A stretch of 64,000 nucleotides of DNA from Pseudolysobacter antarcticus (GCF_004168365.1 NZ_CP035704.1:434001-498000), one strand, 5' to 3'. Shown: positions 19,602-31,514, counted from the first letter of the stretch. Numbers and translations are program-made. The notes: generated by a model not told the origin, from the sequence alone.

Positions 19602-22600
19602 ATGAATAGCTCGATATATCGTTTCAAGCATCTGTTAATCGGCGCTCTTGCGACGTTCAGTGTGATGGCAGGCGCCGTCACGGCGATGGATGCAAGTTCA
19701 AGCACTACATCCTCGCCGAGTGTTGTGCAAGCGGTTAATTCCAAGGGTGAGTTGATCGGTATTCCAACCCCCATGGGCAAAGGCACCGTAGAATCCGTCG
19801 CTACCATCATGGCGCGTGAATCTGGCGCACCGGTATTGCTGCAGGAAACGGAAGCCGACGCCGACATCAACTACTCGCCTTACGCAGACCGCGTTCGTGC
19901 GCAGAATCCAGCCTCTGCCTTCGTCTCAACCTGGCCGATCCCGGACAAATCACATGGGCCGGCGAAGTCCGTCAGTCCCAAAGTGCCACAAACTGCAGGA
20001 ATTAATTTCACGGCGGCGACCTTGGACGATTCAGGTTCGGTGCCGCCAGACACAATGGGCGCTATTGGGCCGCAACAATTCATTGCTTTTGTCAACGGCA
20101 GGATACGCAGCTTCAACAAGACGACCGGTGTCGTCGATGGGGCGATCAACACTAGTGGTGACAATTTTTTTGCCTCCGTTCGCAGCGCAGGTACGAGCGA
20201 TCCGCGCATTCGTTTTGATCGTCTGACGCACCGCTGGTTTGTGGTAATGATTGACGTGGGTGCTCCCAATCGAGTTTTGGTGGCAGTCAGCAACGGCCCG
20301 CTGATTACAGCGCAAAGCAGTTTTACGTTTTTCCAGTTTGCCCAGGATCAGGCGCCGCCTCTGGGTAATCCGGGGTGCTTGATGGACTACCCGTCGATCG
20401 GTATTGATGCCAATGCGATTTACGTTGGCGGTAATTTATTCAACAATGGCAATGCTGCATGCCCTGCGGGTTTCCAGGGTGCCGTCGCATTTGTTATCCA
20501 AAAATCTTCGGTGCTCGGCGTCGGTCCGATCGTGGTCAGCGCATTTCGCGGATTGTCGGGCCCAGCCCCATTTACCGATCCCGCACAGGGTGATTCTGTC
20601 ACACCACAAGGCGTCGACAACGATGATCCAGCTGCGACCGATGGCTTTTTTGTTGCGGACAGCAATAATTTTGCCGGCATACTGAATTTACGCCGTGTCA
20701 GCAATCCAGGCGGTACGCCGACGCTGTCTGCGGATATACCGATTACCGTGCCCAATAATAATGTTCCGATCAAGGTTGATCATCTCGGCAATAACCATCC
20801 TGGCAGTACTTTCAACGGCAACTTGGACGGAAATGACACACGCCCGATCCAATCACGCATTGTCAACGGCAGTATCTACACCTCGCAAGGCGTGGCGTGC
20901 GATAACACGGGTGTTTCTACCGGTACAGCCAGTGATAACCGCGATGGCGTGCGCTTTTACCAGATCGGCTCGCTCGATACGTCGCCAACGTTGATTCAGG
21001 CCGGCACGATTTTCGATCCCGCGGCAACCAATCCGCTGTTTTATACCTATGGTTCGATCGCGGTCAGCGGACAGGGACATGCTGCCCTGTCTTTCACTTC
21101 GGTAGGTGTGACAAGTTACGCCAACGGAGCAATGACTGGCCGCTTGTCGTCTGACCCTGCTGGTTTCACCAATACCCCGGTGACCGTCACGGCCGCGACG
21201 GTTCCTTACAACCCCACATTCGATTTGGGAACAACCCGAGCACGGCGCTGGGGAGACTATTCCGCGATTTCGATCGACCCCGATGACAACATGACCCTGT
21301 GGGGTGTCTCGGAATATACCGATAGCACTTCGAACGGGGGCGGATGGGGTGTGAAGGTCACGCAACTCTTGGCACCAGCGCCAGCCACGCCATCCAGTGC
21401 GAGCCCATCCTTCGCTGTGCAAGGCTCCGTGGTTAACGTCACGATCAACGGAACTTCTGTTGCAGGCACGGGGTTTTACGATCCCGGCACAGGTTTCCCC
21501 AAACATATTTCGGCTAGTGTCAGTGGTAGCAATGTTTCAGTATTAAGCGCTACCTACAGCAATGCTCAGTCGGTACAGTTGTCTCTTTCCGTCGGCAACA
21601 GTGCGGCAACGGGGCCACGCAATATCTTGATCAAGAATCCTGATGGGCAAAGCGCGACGGGTGTAGGCATCTTCACGGTTAACGCGGGTGCATGTCCTTT
21701 GGCGGACGTGACCCCGGCATCTATCCCGAATGGTCAAGTCGGTGATAGTTACAATCAGGCATTCGCTGTTAGTGGCGGTTCGGGTACATATACGTTCTCC
21801 TCCAGCGGCACACTTCCTGGGGGCACGTCGTTGTCGGCTGCAGGCGTTCTATCCGGCACCTTGACCGTAAATGGAGTTTTCAATTTTTCGATTGTCGCCT
21901 CGAATGGCAGCTGTAACGTGGTTCGTGCCTATACGGTAGCGGTCAAGACCAACTCGCTTGCAGTCGTCAGTGGCACTCCACAAAGTGCGTTGGCCAATGC
22001 GGCTTTCCCGAGCCCACTGGTGGCTGTTGTGACAGACAGTGATGGCAACCCGGTGAGCGGCGTACCTGTTACGTTTAGTGCACCGAATAGTGGGGCGAGT
22101 GGAACTTTTCCTGGTGCCAGCCTGACCGCTATCGCCAATACCAACGGGATTGGTGTGGCTAGTTCTCCGGTGTTTACGGCGAATGCTACTCTGGGCACCT
22201 ATGTGGTGACGGCGAGTATTTCGGGCCCGGCTGCGCCGGTCAGTTACAACCTCTCCAACGTCGCTCCGCTGATTGTGACCAATCTCAACGATTCTGGACC
22301 AGGCTCTTTGCGTCAAACGCTTATCGATGTCGGCAGTGGGGGAGGCGTTGCATTTCAGATAGGCTTGACCGGCACGATTACGCTGACCACTGGCCAGTTG
22401 GCTATCAACAAGAGCGTGAGTATTTTCGGTCCCGGTGCCCGCGTGATTACGGTTAGTGGCAACAATGCCGCTCGCGTATTCACTATTGGTGCCGCCACGG
22501 TAAGCATCTCCGGTTTGACCGTGAGTAATGGTAGTGCCGCCAGTGGTGCGGGTATTCAGATCAATGGCGGCACGGTGTCACTTACCGACATGAGCATAGT

Positions 22601-23315
22601 CAATAATGTTGCGCTCTCAGGAAGTCTCGGTGGAGGAATCGATAACGAATCGGGTGGTGTTGTGACGATTCTGCGCTGCACGATCGCCAATAACAGCGTC
22701 GCAGGAACGAACAGTAGCAGCCGTGGTGGTGGTATCGAAAATCAAGGCACGTCGATGACTATCACCAACAGTACCGTCACGGGCAACACGGTAGGTGGCG
22801 GCAAAGGTGGCGCTCTGCGTAACGGTGGTGGCGCGACGTTCACATCTATCAACACCACGTTTACGAACAATGCAGCGACAACGGCCACCGGTGCTGGCGG
22901 TAATCTTTCCGTTCTCAATGGTGCTGTGAATCTAAGCAATACGATTGTCGCGGGCGGTACAGCTACAACCCACCCGGATCTTGATGGTGCCTTTGTGTCA
23001 CAAGATTACAACTTGCTGCAGAGTTTTGCGGGTGCCACCATCACCGGCACTACGACGAACAACATTACCGGGGTCAGTCCGAATCTGGCAGCGTTGGCCA
23101 ACAACGGCGGGCAGACCGATACGCAATTGCCAAATGTGGGCAGCCCGGTGATCGACAAAGGCGGTGCGGGCGTTAATGCGGATCAACGCGGTATCAGTCG
23201 TCCGTTCGATGATCCATCGATCACCAACGCCACGGGTGGCAATGGCTCTGATATCGGTGCAGTAGAGCTCCAATCAACCGACGTTATCTTCCGCGACGGT
23301 TTCGAGGGTCCATAA
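19602..23315 (+). CDS. Giant secreted protein with Ig-like domains and a C-terminal parallel beta-helix
   Basis: 1237-residue exported protein. A signal peptide occupies about residues 1-30. Residues about 130-590 form a beta-rich domain of unknown type (SVPPDTMGAIGPQQFIAFVNG; RRWGDYSAISIDPDD). Around residues 696-785 lies a putative Ig domain (PNGQVGDSYNQAFAVSGGSG type), followed at 785-885 by a Big_1/invasin-like domain (VVTDSDGNPVSGVPVTFSAP). From about residue 893 a right-handed beta-helix of the choice-of-anchor Q type follows (GSLRQTL; GGGIENQ; NSTVTGN; GSPVIDKG; DIGAVE). It ends DVIFRDGFEGP. ATG 19602 was chosen over TTG 19590. A strong terminator follows. Likely a surface or secreted adhesin-like protein; the function is unknown. 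Confidence 0.8.
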   Translation: MNSSIYRFKHLLIGALATFSVMAGAVTAMDASSSTTSSPSVVQAVNSKGELIGIPTPMGKGTVESVATIMARESGAPVLLQETEADADINYSPYADRVRAQNPASAFVSTWPIPDKSHGPAKSVSPKVPQTAGINFTAATLDDSGSVPPDTMGAIGPQQFIAFVNGRIRSFNKTTGVVDGAINTSGDNFFASVRSAGTSDPRIRFDRLTHRWFVVMIDVGAPNRVLVAVSNGPLITAQSSFTFFQFAQDQAPPLGNPGCLMDYPSIGIDANAIYVGGNLFNNGNAACPAGFQGAVAFVIQKSSVLGVGPIVVSAFRGLSGPAPFTDPAQGDSVTPQGVDNDDPAATDGFFVADSNNFAGILNLRRVSNPGGTPTLSADIPITVPNNNVPIKVDHLGNNHPGSTFNGNLDGNDTRPIQSRIVNGSIYTSQGVACDNTGVSTGTASDNRDGVRFYQIGSLDTSPTLIQAGTIFDPAATNPLFYTYGSIAVSGQGHAALSFTSVGVTSYANGAMTGRLSSDPAGFTNTPVTVTAATVPYNPTFDLGTTRARRWGDYSAISIDPDDNMTLWGVSEYTDSTSNGGGWGVKVTQLLAPAPATPSSASPSFAVQGSVVNVTINGTSVAGTGFYDPGTGFPKHISASVSGSNVSVLSATYSNAQSVQLSLSVGNSAATGPRNILIKNPDGQSATGVGIFTVNAGACPLADVTPASIPNGQVGDSYNQAFAVSGGSGTYTFSSSGTLPGGTSLSAAGVLSGTLTVNGVFNFSIVASNGSCNVVRAYTVAVKTNSLAVVSGTPQSALANAAFPSPLVAVVTDSDGNPVSGVPVTFSAPNSGASGTFPGASLTAIANTNGIGVASSPVFTANATLGTYVVTASISGPAAPVSYNLSNVAPLIVTNLNDSGPGSLRQTLIDVGSGGGVAFQIGLTGTITLTTGQLAINKSVSIFGPGARVITVSGNNAARVFTIGAATVSISGLTVSNGSAASGAGIQINGGTVSLTDMSIVNNVALSGSLGGGIDNESGGVVTILRCTIANNSVAGTNSSSRGGGIENQGTSMTITNSTVTGNTVGGGKGGALRNGGGATFTSINTTFTNNAATTATGAGGNLSVLNGAVNLSNTIVAGGTATTHPDLDGAFVSQDYNLLQSFAGATITGTTTNNITGVSPNLAALANNGGQTDTQLPNVGSPVIDKGGAGVNADQRGISRPFDDPSITNATGGNGSDIGAVELQSTDVIFRDGFEGP

Positions 23316-23325
23316 ACCCTGTAGT
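23314..23325 (+). repeat. Right copy of the 12-bp direct repeat
   Basis: AAACCCTGTAGT overlapping the stop codon of the secreted gene, identical to 19396-19407. Together the copies bracket the whole gene. Confidence 0.6.
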
Positions 23326-23330
23326 CTGTG

Positions 23331-23364
23331 AAAAAAAGCCCGGGCTTTGGCCTGGGCTTTTTTT
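23331..23364. terminator. Bidirectional intrinsic terminator
   Basis: Seven A residues, GCCCGGG, a 6-base loop, CCTGGGC and seven T residues: an 11-bp core stem extendable to 14 bp with a wobble. The A and T flanks make it active in both directions. It serves the secreted gene upstream. Before the IS insertion it lay about 33 bases beyond the inferred original hemL stop on the other strand. Confidence 0.88.
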
Positions 23365-23466
23365 GTGCATCAGTCAGCCAGCGAAACTCGTCAGTATTAT
23401 TGCCGTACAATTTTAGAGCCTGTTCAAAGTCTCAATCTATGAGACCGGCGTGCTGATACTGGCGGA

Positions 23467-23796
23467 ATGAGATCAACCTATCCGAGTGACATCAGTCGCG
23501 CCCAGTTTGAGCAAATTCATCCTTTGCTGGAAAGCGCACGCAAGAAGACCAGCCCGCGTCGGGTGGATCTGTACGAGGTATTTTGCGCGGTCCGCTACCT
23601 CCTCAAAAGCGGCTGCCAGTGGCGCATGCTGCCCACGGAGTTTCCGAAATGGCGAACGGTGCATTCGTACTTTTCGATCTGGAGCGAGCCTGACGAGAAC
23701 GGCATCAGCCTGCTGGAGCGGGCGTTAAAAAAATCAGGTGGGCGCGGTGCGTATCAAGCAGGGGCGCAACGCCATGACGAGCTTCTTGATCGTTGA
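23467..23796 (+). CDS. IS5-family transposase, N-terminal frame (DUF4096-type)
   Basis: N-terminal part of an IS5/IS427-type DDE transposase: YPSDISRAQFEQIHPLLE and the DUF4096 block CQWRMLPTEFPKWRTVHSYF. The frame continues to 23796, but the protein homology switches to the +1 frame at a run of seven A residues (23727-23733), the likely slippage site. The remainder is encoded from about 23729 onward. Even with frameshifting the protein could not be completed, because the second frame is broken by the IS3 insertion. Confidence 0.85.
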   Translation: MRSTYPSDISRAQFEQIHPLLESARKKTSPRRVDLYEVFCAVRYLLKSGCQWRMLPTEFPKWRTVHSYFSIWSEPDENGISLLERALKKSGGRGAYQAGAQRHDELLDR

Positions 23797-24232
23797 TGCA
23801 CAAAGCGTAAAGAACACCGACACGGCGACGCATAAGGGCTACGATGCCGGCAAGAAGGTCTCGGGGATCAAGCGGCATATTGCCGTGGATACGCAGGGAC
23901 TGCCTCACGCTATTGCGGTGACTACAGCGGAAGTCACCGATCGCAAGGGCGCCTTGCAGGCGATGGATCGATGTCAGGCAAACCTACATCGGGTACAAAG
24001 TGTCCTAGCGGATGGCGGCTACGTCGGCCAGCCCTTTGCCGAAGCGGTCCAAGGCGCCATCGGTGCCACCGTGCAGATCGCCCAACGCAATGAATTGCAT
24101 ACCTTCGCCGTTATCCCGAAGCGGTGGGTGGTCGAGCGCTCCTTCGCCTGGTTGGAGAAATGCCGACGACTCTGGAAGAACTGCGAGCGCAAGCTCAATA
24201 CCAGCCTCCAGTTCATTGTAGTGGTCAACTAA
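23738..24232 (+). pseudogene. IS5-family transposase catalytic part, truncated by an IS3 insertion
   Basis: DDE domain: first Asp in FLIVDAQSVKNTD, second in VLADGGYVG, Glu in VVERSFAWLEKCRR. The frame is open from about 23729, and GTG 23738 is only the first start-like codon; translation is expected by frameshift from the upstream frame. Family-like sequence stops at NTSLQFI (to 24216). The next residues VVVN and the stop at 24232 come from the inserted IS3 end. The lost C-terminus, [11 protein letters not shown], is found intact at 25472-25511. Confidence 0.88.
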
Positions 24233-24256
24233 TTTCGGACACCCCGCTAGGGCAGT

Positions 24257-25434
<1,178 letters not shown>

Positions 25435-25471
25435 CTATCGAGGTGTCCGTTAGAATTAGACCAGTACACAT

Positions 25472-25511
25472 TCACCTTGCCTTCCTCACGCTACTGCTCA
25501 AAAGACTTTGA
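25472..25511 (+). pseudogene. Detached C-terminal codons of the IS5-family transposase
   Basis: Reads [12 protein letters not shown] and stop in continuation of NTSLQFI at 24216 once the IS3 element and one CAT are removed; the joined end [16 protein letters not shown] is typical for IS5-family transposases. It lies between the two right-hand inverted repeats and overlaps the end of hemL on the other strand. Confidence 0.85.
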
Positions 25512-26787
25512 ACAGGTTCTTAAAGGCTGAGCTTGCTGCCGTGAGCGTATCAGCGATGTCGTTTTCGTCGTGCGCCGCCGAGATAAATCCGGCCTCGAAC
25601 GCCGACGGCGCGAGGTACACGCCGCGCGCCAGCATTCCGTGGAAAAAACGATTGAACGCGGGGATATCGCAAGCGGTGGCTTGCTGGTAGGTTTCGACGT
25701 GCTCCGAGGTAAAAAACAAGCCGAACATGCCGCAGGTGCGCGTGATCGAAAACGGCACGCCGGCATCGGTGGCGACAGCGAGCAAACCATCCGTGAGCAG
25801 GCGCGTCTTGCGATGTAGCTCGTCGTAAAATCCGGGCTGCTCGACCAGTGCTAGCGTGGCGAGTCCAGCAGCCATCGCCACGGGATTTCCCGATAAGGTG
25901 CCGGCTTGATAAACCGGGCCGCTCGGCGCGATTTTTTCCATGATGTCGCGGCGTCCGCCATAAGCGCCGACCGGCATGCCGCCGCCAATGATCTTGCCGA
26001 ACGTGGAGAGATCCGGGGTGACACCGTACAACTGCTGCGCACCGCCGAGCGCGACACGGAAACCGGTCATTACTTCATCGAATACGAGCAAGATGCCATG
26101 TTGCGTGCACAGATCGCGCAACCCCTGCAGATAACCATCGCGCGGCAGGATGCAATTCATGTTGCCGGCGATCGGCTCGATGATGACGCAGGCAACTTCA
26201 TCACCGATCTTGGCGAACAAATCTTTCGCGGCATCCAGATCGTTGTACGGCAAGGTCAAAGTCAGGTCGGCCAATTCCTTCGGTACGCCCGGCGAATTCG
26301 GCACGCCGAGCGTGAGTGCGCCCGAACCGGCCTTGACCAGAAACGCGTCGCCGTGGCCGTGATAACAGCCTTCGAACTTGATGATTTTTTCGCGGCTGGT
26401 AAATCCGCGCGCGAGTCGGATCGCGGCCATCGTGGCTTCGGTGCCGGAGTTGACCATGCGCACCATTTGCAGCGATGGCACCAGTCGACACAGCGTATCG
26501 GCCATCGTCACTTCGAGCGGATTCGGCGTGCCGAACGATAGTCCGTCGCGTGCGGTTTTCAGTACGGCTTCGAGCACGCTCGGCGGATTGTGGCCGGCGA
26601 TCATCGGCCCCCATGAGCCGATATAGTCGATGTAGCGTTTGCCCTCGACATCCCACAGATACGCACCTTGCGCACGCTGTGTGAAAAACGGTTCGCCGCC
26701 GACCGATTTGAACGCGCGCACCGGCGAGTTCACGCCGCCTGGAATATTTTTCAGCGCACGCTGGAACAGTTCGTGATTCGTGTTCAT
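25498..26787 (-). CDS. hemL: Glutamate-1-semialdehyde 2,1-aminomutase, C-terminus rewritten by IS insertion
   Basis: Converts glutamate-1-semialdehyde to 5-aminolevulinate, the first committed haem and tetrapyrrole precursor in the C5 pathway; a cytosolic PLP enzyme. 429 residues with the PLP lysine in [27 protein letters not shown], and SYKAEGCYHG-type sequence ([14 protein letters not shown]). The last six residues (NLFKVF) and the stop lie inside the right inverted repeat of the IS5-family element. Splicing the flanks predicts that the ancestral protein ended AFKIVRQ. The catalytic core is unaffected, so the enzyme is probably active. The minus-strand upstream neighbour is thiE. Confidence 0.95.
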   Translation of the reverse strand: MNTNHELFQRALKNIPGGVNSPVRAFKSVGGEPFFTQRAQGAYLWDVEGKRYIDYIGSWGPMIAGHNPPSVLEAVLKTARDGLSFGTPNPLEVTMADTLCRLVPSLQMVRMVNSGTEATMAAIRLARGFTSREKIIKFEGCYHGHGDAFLVKAGSGALTLGVPNSPGVPKELADLTLTLPYNDLDAAKDLFAKIGDEVACVIIEPIAGNMNCILPRDGYLQGLRDLCTQHGILLVFDEVMTGFRVALGGAQQLYGVTPDLSTFGKIIGGGMPVGAYGGRRDIMEKIAPSGPVYQAGTLSGNPVAMAAGLATLALVEQPGFYDELHRKTRLLTDGLLAVATDAGVPFSITRTCGMFGLFFTSEHVETYQQATACDIPAFNRFFHGMLARGVYLAPSAFEAGFISAAHDENDIADTLTAASSAFKNLFKVF

Positions 26788-26871
26788 GGTTAAACCTTGT
26801 GATGGATTCGAAAGAAGCGATCGGGTTTGATGTCCGACGATTCGGTGATGAATGATTGAAAGCCCGGTGAC

Positions 26872-27492
26872 TCAGACCGAAGCAAAAAGCCGCACATATT
26901 TGCGCGCAGCGATGGCCGTATCGGTTGCGCCGAAAATGCCGGAAATTACGGCGAGATAATCGGCGCCCGCCTGAATAAGGCTCGCGCCATTCTCCGCAGT
27001 TATGCCGCCGATGGCTACCAACGGCAGGCCGAATTCGTGCGCGGCGATCAATAGCTCAGGTGTGGCGCGACGTGCGGCGGGTTTCGTCGGTGAATCGAAA
27101 AAACTGCCGAAGGCAAGATAGCTTGCGCCGCGCTGCGCAAGTTCGCGCGCGTATTGCAGCGAGTCGTAACACGAAACGCCGACGATCGCGTTCGTGCCGA
27201 GTTGTGCGCGTGCGCTGGCAATGTCGATATCGTCTTCGCCGAGATGCACGCCCGCGGCGCGGACTTCAGCAGCGAGCGCGACGTCATCGTTGATGATCAA
27301 CGGCACAGCGTAGCGCACGCAAAGTTTCTGCAAAGCCTCGGCCTCGTTACGACGACGATCGCCATCATTACTTTTGTCGCGATATTGCAGCAGCATCGCA
27401 CCGGCATCGAGCGCGGCCTCGACGCGCGCCAGCAAATCGTCACGAGGCCCATCGGTAATGGCATACAGGCCGCGATTCGCCGGATTCAGCAC
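26872..27492 (-). CDS. thiE: Thiamine-phosphate synthase
   Basis: Joins hydroxymethylpyrimidine pyrophosphate and thiazole phosphate to give thiamine phosphate. The 206-residue TIM-barrel protein has [16 protein letters not shown], the Mg/PPi-binding [23 protein letters not shown] and AIGGI. GTG 27492 was preferred because AAGGAAAAG precedes it and the product then has the family length; a frame open to 27585 would run into the rubredoxin gene on the other strand. It sits just upstream of hemL on the same strand (85 bases apart) and is divergent from rubredoxin. Confidence 0.93.
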   Translation of the reverse strand: MLNPANRGLYAITDGPRDDLLARVEAALDAGAMLLQYRDKSNDGDRRRNEAEALQKLCVRYAVPLIINDDVALAAEVRAAGVHLGEDDIDIASARAQLGTNAIVGVSCYDSLQYARELAQRGASYLAFGSFFDSPTKPAARRATPELLIAAHEFGLPLVAIGGITAENGASLIQAGADYLAVISGIFGATDTAIAARKYVRLFASV

Positions 27493-27572
27493 GATACTTT
27501 TCCTTTGCGCCTTTCGCGCATGCGCAACACCTGCGAAAATGGGGGCATCAGAATACTTCCGGATACTCAGTA

Positions 27573-27779
27573 ATGACTCAAACAACTTCCACGCTCGATG
27601 CCGACGTGCCTTTTCGGACCTTCATGTGCGTGGTCTGCGGCTTTATCTACGACGAAGCCGAGGGGTGGCCCGCAGATGGCATCGAACCCGGTACGCGCTG
27701 GGACGATGTGCCAGAAACCTGGACTTGCCCCGATTGTGGCGTGACCAAGGCCGATTTTGAAATGATGCAGGTTGCTTGA
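27573..27779 (+). CDS. Rubredoxin
   Basis: 68-residue small iron protein and one-electron carrier. Two CxxCG knuckles ligate iron ([10 protein letters not shown] and [14 protein letters not shown]), with the conserved [19 protein letters not shown] between them. A short 15-residue N-terminal extension precedes the fold. It is divergent from thiE, the promoters sharing about 80 bases, and convergent with the SirB1-family gene 23 bases downstream. The redox partner is not in the window. Confidence 0.95.
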   Translation: MTQTTSTLDADVPFRTFMCVVCGFIYDEAEGWPADGIEPGTRWDDVPETWTCPDCGVTKADFEMMQVA

Positions 27780-27802
27780 TCTGCGCTGTTGGCGCTGCTC
27801 GC

Positions 27803-28636
27803 TCAATTTAGCCGGGCCGGGACGCTGCTGATTTCTGCAAGCTGCAGTCGTATGGCATCGGCGTCGGCTGCAGTTGGTTCCAGCTTCAGATAACGACGCA
27901 GATCCTCACGCGCTGCGCCGATGTGTTCCAGACGCAGATACAGCAAGCCGCGGTCGCGATATTCCTCGTGCTGGTGCGGATCTACGCTGAGCAAGCGATC
28001 GCTGCAGCGTACTGCGCGCGCCAAATCTTCGCGTTCGCTATATACCGCTTTCAGGTTGCGCAGCATGCGCGTGAGAATGGCGCGGTGGCTGGCCGGTTCG
28101 AGCATGCGCGCGAGATGGTGATCGTCGATTTCCCGCGCCGCATCGAAGTAGCCTTGAGCACGTGACCGTAGCTCGGTTTCGTCGAGCGAGCGGCCTTTCT
28201 GATACGGGTCGAGCACAATCAGCCCATCGTCCACGGGCAGTCGCACCAAAAAGTGACCGGGAAACGAAACGCCTTGCAGCGGGATGTCCAGCCGTTGCGC
28301 CAGTTCCAATTGCACCACGGCCAGCGAGATCGGATTGCCGATGCGGCGATCGAGCACGTCATTGAGATAGCTGTTGCGCGGGTCGTAGTAGTCGACCTCG
28401 TTGCCGGCAAAGCCGACTTCCTCGAATAAAAATCGATTCAGATGTTGTAGCTGTGCGGCGGGCAGCAATGCGGGCGACAGCTCGGTGCGCAGCTGGCGAA
28501 AATAGCCATCGATGCGTGCCTCGTATTCCGCCGCTGCCAACTGTGGGTATTCGTCTTGGGCGATCAGCAGAGCCGTGCGAAACAGCGGAATTTCCTCATC
28601 CTCGACCAGATTCAATTGCAGCCACGAATTGTCCAT
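27803..28636 (-). CDS. SirB1 family protein (transglutaminase-like plus TPR)
   Basis: 277-residue protein of the SirB1 family: an N-terminal helical and transglutaminase-like core (GNPISLAVVQLELAQRL and SFPGHFLVRL, YDPRNSYLNDVLDRRIG) and a C-terminal TPR-like part (DRLLSVDPHQHEEYRDRGLLYLRL). Relatives often sit near prmC or ispE; here it stands next to rubredoxin. The molecular role is unclear. ATG 28636 was chosen because GGAGAGA precedes it; an upstream ATG at 28702 would add 22 unlikely residues. Confidence 0.85.
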   Translation of the reverse strand: MDNSWLQLNLVEDEEIPLFRTALLIAQDEYPQLAAAEYEARIDGYFRQLRTELSPALLPAAQLQHLNRFLFEEVGFAGNEVDYYDPRNSYLNDVLDRRIGNPISLAVVQLELAQRLDIPLQGVSFPGHFLVRLPVDDGLIVLDPYQKGRSLDETELRSRAQGYFDAAREIDDHHLARMLEPASHRAILTRMLRNLKAVYSEREDLARAVRCSDRLLSVDPHQHEEYRDRGLLYLRLEHIGAAREDLRRYLKLEPTAADADAIRLQLAEISSVPARLN

Positions 28637-28972
28637 GCGCTTCTCTCCGGCAGGCCCAATGGGTTGATTCGATCTTACGCGAAACCTGTGCGATGCAGTC
28701 AATAGGGTTGCCCGGGAAAACGCCTCGAAGCGTCATGTTTGTTCCATGCCGGCATGATGTACTGCATCTGCCAAAATCAGCCGGATGCAGGATCGTGAAA
28801 CAATTTGTGCCAATGACCGACGAGATGTTGTTTCAACGCGCTGCCCTGGGGGAAATACCGGTGCCGTACCAATACGGTCTTTATTGCCTGCACTGACTGA
28901 GCGCCGCTAGAGATCAAGAGTCTGCATCTTTCGCTCTGGCGAGTGCCGCTGTCTGCGCCAATTCATCGACGC
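28637..28972. other. 336-base intergenic region
   Basis: Must hold the minus-strand promoter of the SirB1-family gene and the 3' end of the DUF192 transcript. I see no clear terminator. A 53-codon plus-strand frame (ATG 28735, stop 28894-28896, ending VPYQYGLYCLH) is open but has a poor ribosome binding site; I do not call it a gene. Confidence 0.4.
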
Positions 28973-29419
28973 TTATTGATGAATCGTCAACTCGTCTCCA
29001 GGCTTGACACCGAGTTTTTCGGCGCTGCCGCCATTGAGTTCCAAGACGTACTGCGCCGCGCCGGTACTCGGATATATCGGGCATTGGTTATCGTTTGACA
29101 GGCAGGGCGGCACGCGTTGCTGCACATTGACCAATTTGCGGTTGGCGTCGAAGTAGAAGATGTCGAGCGAGATATGCGTGTTTTTCATCCAGAACGTTTG
29201 CCGTGTTGCGTCCGGAAACACAAACAGCATGCCGTGATCCGAGCTCATGACGTCGCGAAACATCAATCCCTGCGCTTGTGAAGCGGGATCCTTGGCCAGC
29301 TCGACCGAGAAATGCTTGCCCTTGAGCTCAACGCTGCCGCTAGGTAAATCCGCGCTATGACCGATGCCGGTAAAGATTGCGCCGAGCGCAAGAAAGCCGA
29401 GAACTGTTTTGCGAGCCAT
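28973..29419 (-). CDS. Exported DUF192 family protein
   Basis: 148-residue protein with a signal peptide (about residues 1-23) and the DUF192 domain: AQGLMFRDVM, GMLFVF, FWMKNTHISLDIFY, and the C-terminal VLELNGGSAEKLGVKPGD. The family is widespread and of unknown function; members are small beta-rich envelope proteins. It is transcribed away from the rRNA operon, with 557 bases between its start and the 16S gene. Confidence 0.9.
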   Translation of the reverse strand: MARKTVLGFLALGAIFTGIGHSADLPSGSVELKGKHFSVELAKDPASQAQGLMFRDVMSSDHGMLFVFPDATRQTFWMKNTHISLDIFYFDANRKLVNVQQRVPPCLSNDNQCPIYPSTGAAQYVLELNGGSAEKLGVKPGDELTIHQ

Positions 29420-29722
29420 GCAATTGTCCGATAGTGGATAAAGTGGTGTTGGAATCTTATCAGCTAGCGCAAGCCGATTAACAAGGCTACCGCGAGGAAA
29501 TTGCTCGCTGAAAACCGACGGAGCTGCACATGCGCAGCGCAGAAATTCGACGAGTTTCCGTGCGATTTAAAAAAACCTCTATGCAAACGAAAGCGTGTCC
29601 GCTAGTATGCGCGGCCCTGCAGAGGAGCGGCGTCGAAGGCGGGTTGAGTCGGCGCGATTTGTAGGGGGAGATTGATGAGCGTTTGGTTGGAACCTGGGTT
29701 GCGAAATTTGCGAAACAGGGTG

Positions 29723-29750
29723 TTGACGAAGCGTGATTTGGGTGTATGAT
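29723..29750 (+). promoter_or_regulatory. rrn operon promoter
   Basis: TTGACG (29723-29728), 16-base spacer, TATGAT (29745-29750), followed by a GC-rich discriminator (GTGCGGCTCC) as in growth-rate-controlled rRNA promoters. It lies about 225 bases before mature 16S. The 300 bases further upstream, back to the DUF192 start, hold no gene I can support. Confidence 0.8.
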
Positions 29751-29817
29751 GTGCGGCTCCCTGGGACGAAATGTTTCGGGTGCGAATAGCGGAAACGCGG
29801 TTCGCTGAAGTCGAAAA

Positions 29818-29829
29818 GTTCTTTGACAG
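29818..29829 (+). promoter_or_regulatory. rrn leader boxA antitermination site
   Basis: GTTCTTTGACAG matches the boxA core recognised by NusB/S10. A second copy lies in the spacer before 23S. Confidence 0.75.
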
Positions 29830-29843
29830 TATGCGCAGGTGAA

Positions 29844-29858
29844 TTGTGTGGGCGCCTT
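29844..29858 (+). other. 5' arm of the 16S processing stem
   Basis: TTGTGTGGGCGCCTT is perfectly complementary to 31535-31549, just after 16S. The two arms would pair in the primary transcript and form the RNase III substrate that releases pre-16S. A GGTTC-UUCG-GAACC hairpin (29954-29967) also precedes mature 16S. Confidence 0.8.
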
Positions 29859-29976
29859 GCAGTGGACGATGTCCATCGAGAAAAAAAGCAAGAGCGTCCC
29901 AAGCCTTAAATTGAGTAATCAAAAAACAGCTTGGGGTCACTCTCTAAAAGTTTGGTTCTTCGGAACCAGTAAGTTC

Positions 29977-31514
<1,538 letters not shown>

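Noticed and set aside
19302-19631. 109-codon minus-strand frame between the aminotransferase and the giant secreted gene, with a natural-looking middle (DSEGIFYWAQTSALLNL)
   Set aside because: It overlaps both neighbours, has no ribosome binding site near any start, and I recognise no family. Kept only as a possibility.
22500-22900. Short repeated GGG/NNS-type stretches in the giant secreted gene as a possible CRISPR or tandem repeat array
   Set aside because: They are the degenerate coding repeats of a beta-helix, not identical DNA repeats with spacers.
23436-23466. Independent promoter or sRNA at the left end of the IS5-type element
   Set aside because: The palindromic feel comes from the inverted repeat and the spacer to the transposase; no separate evidence.
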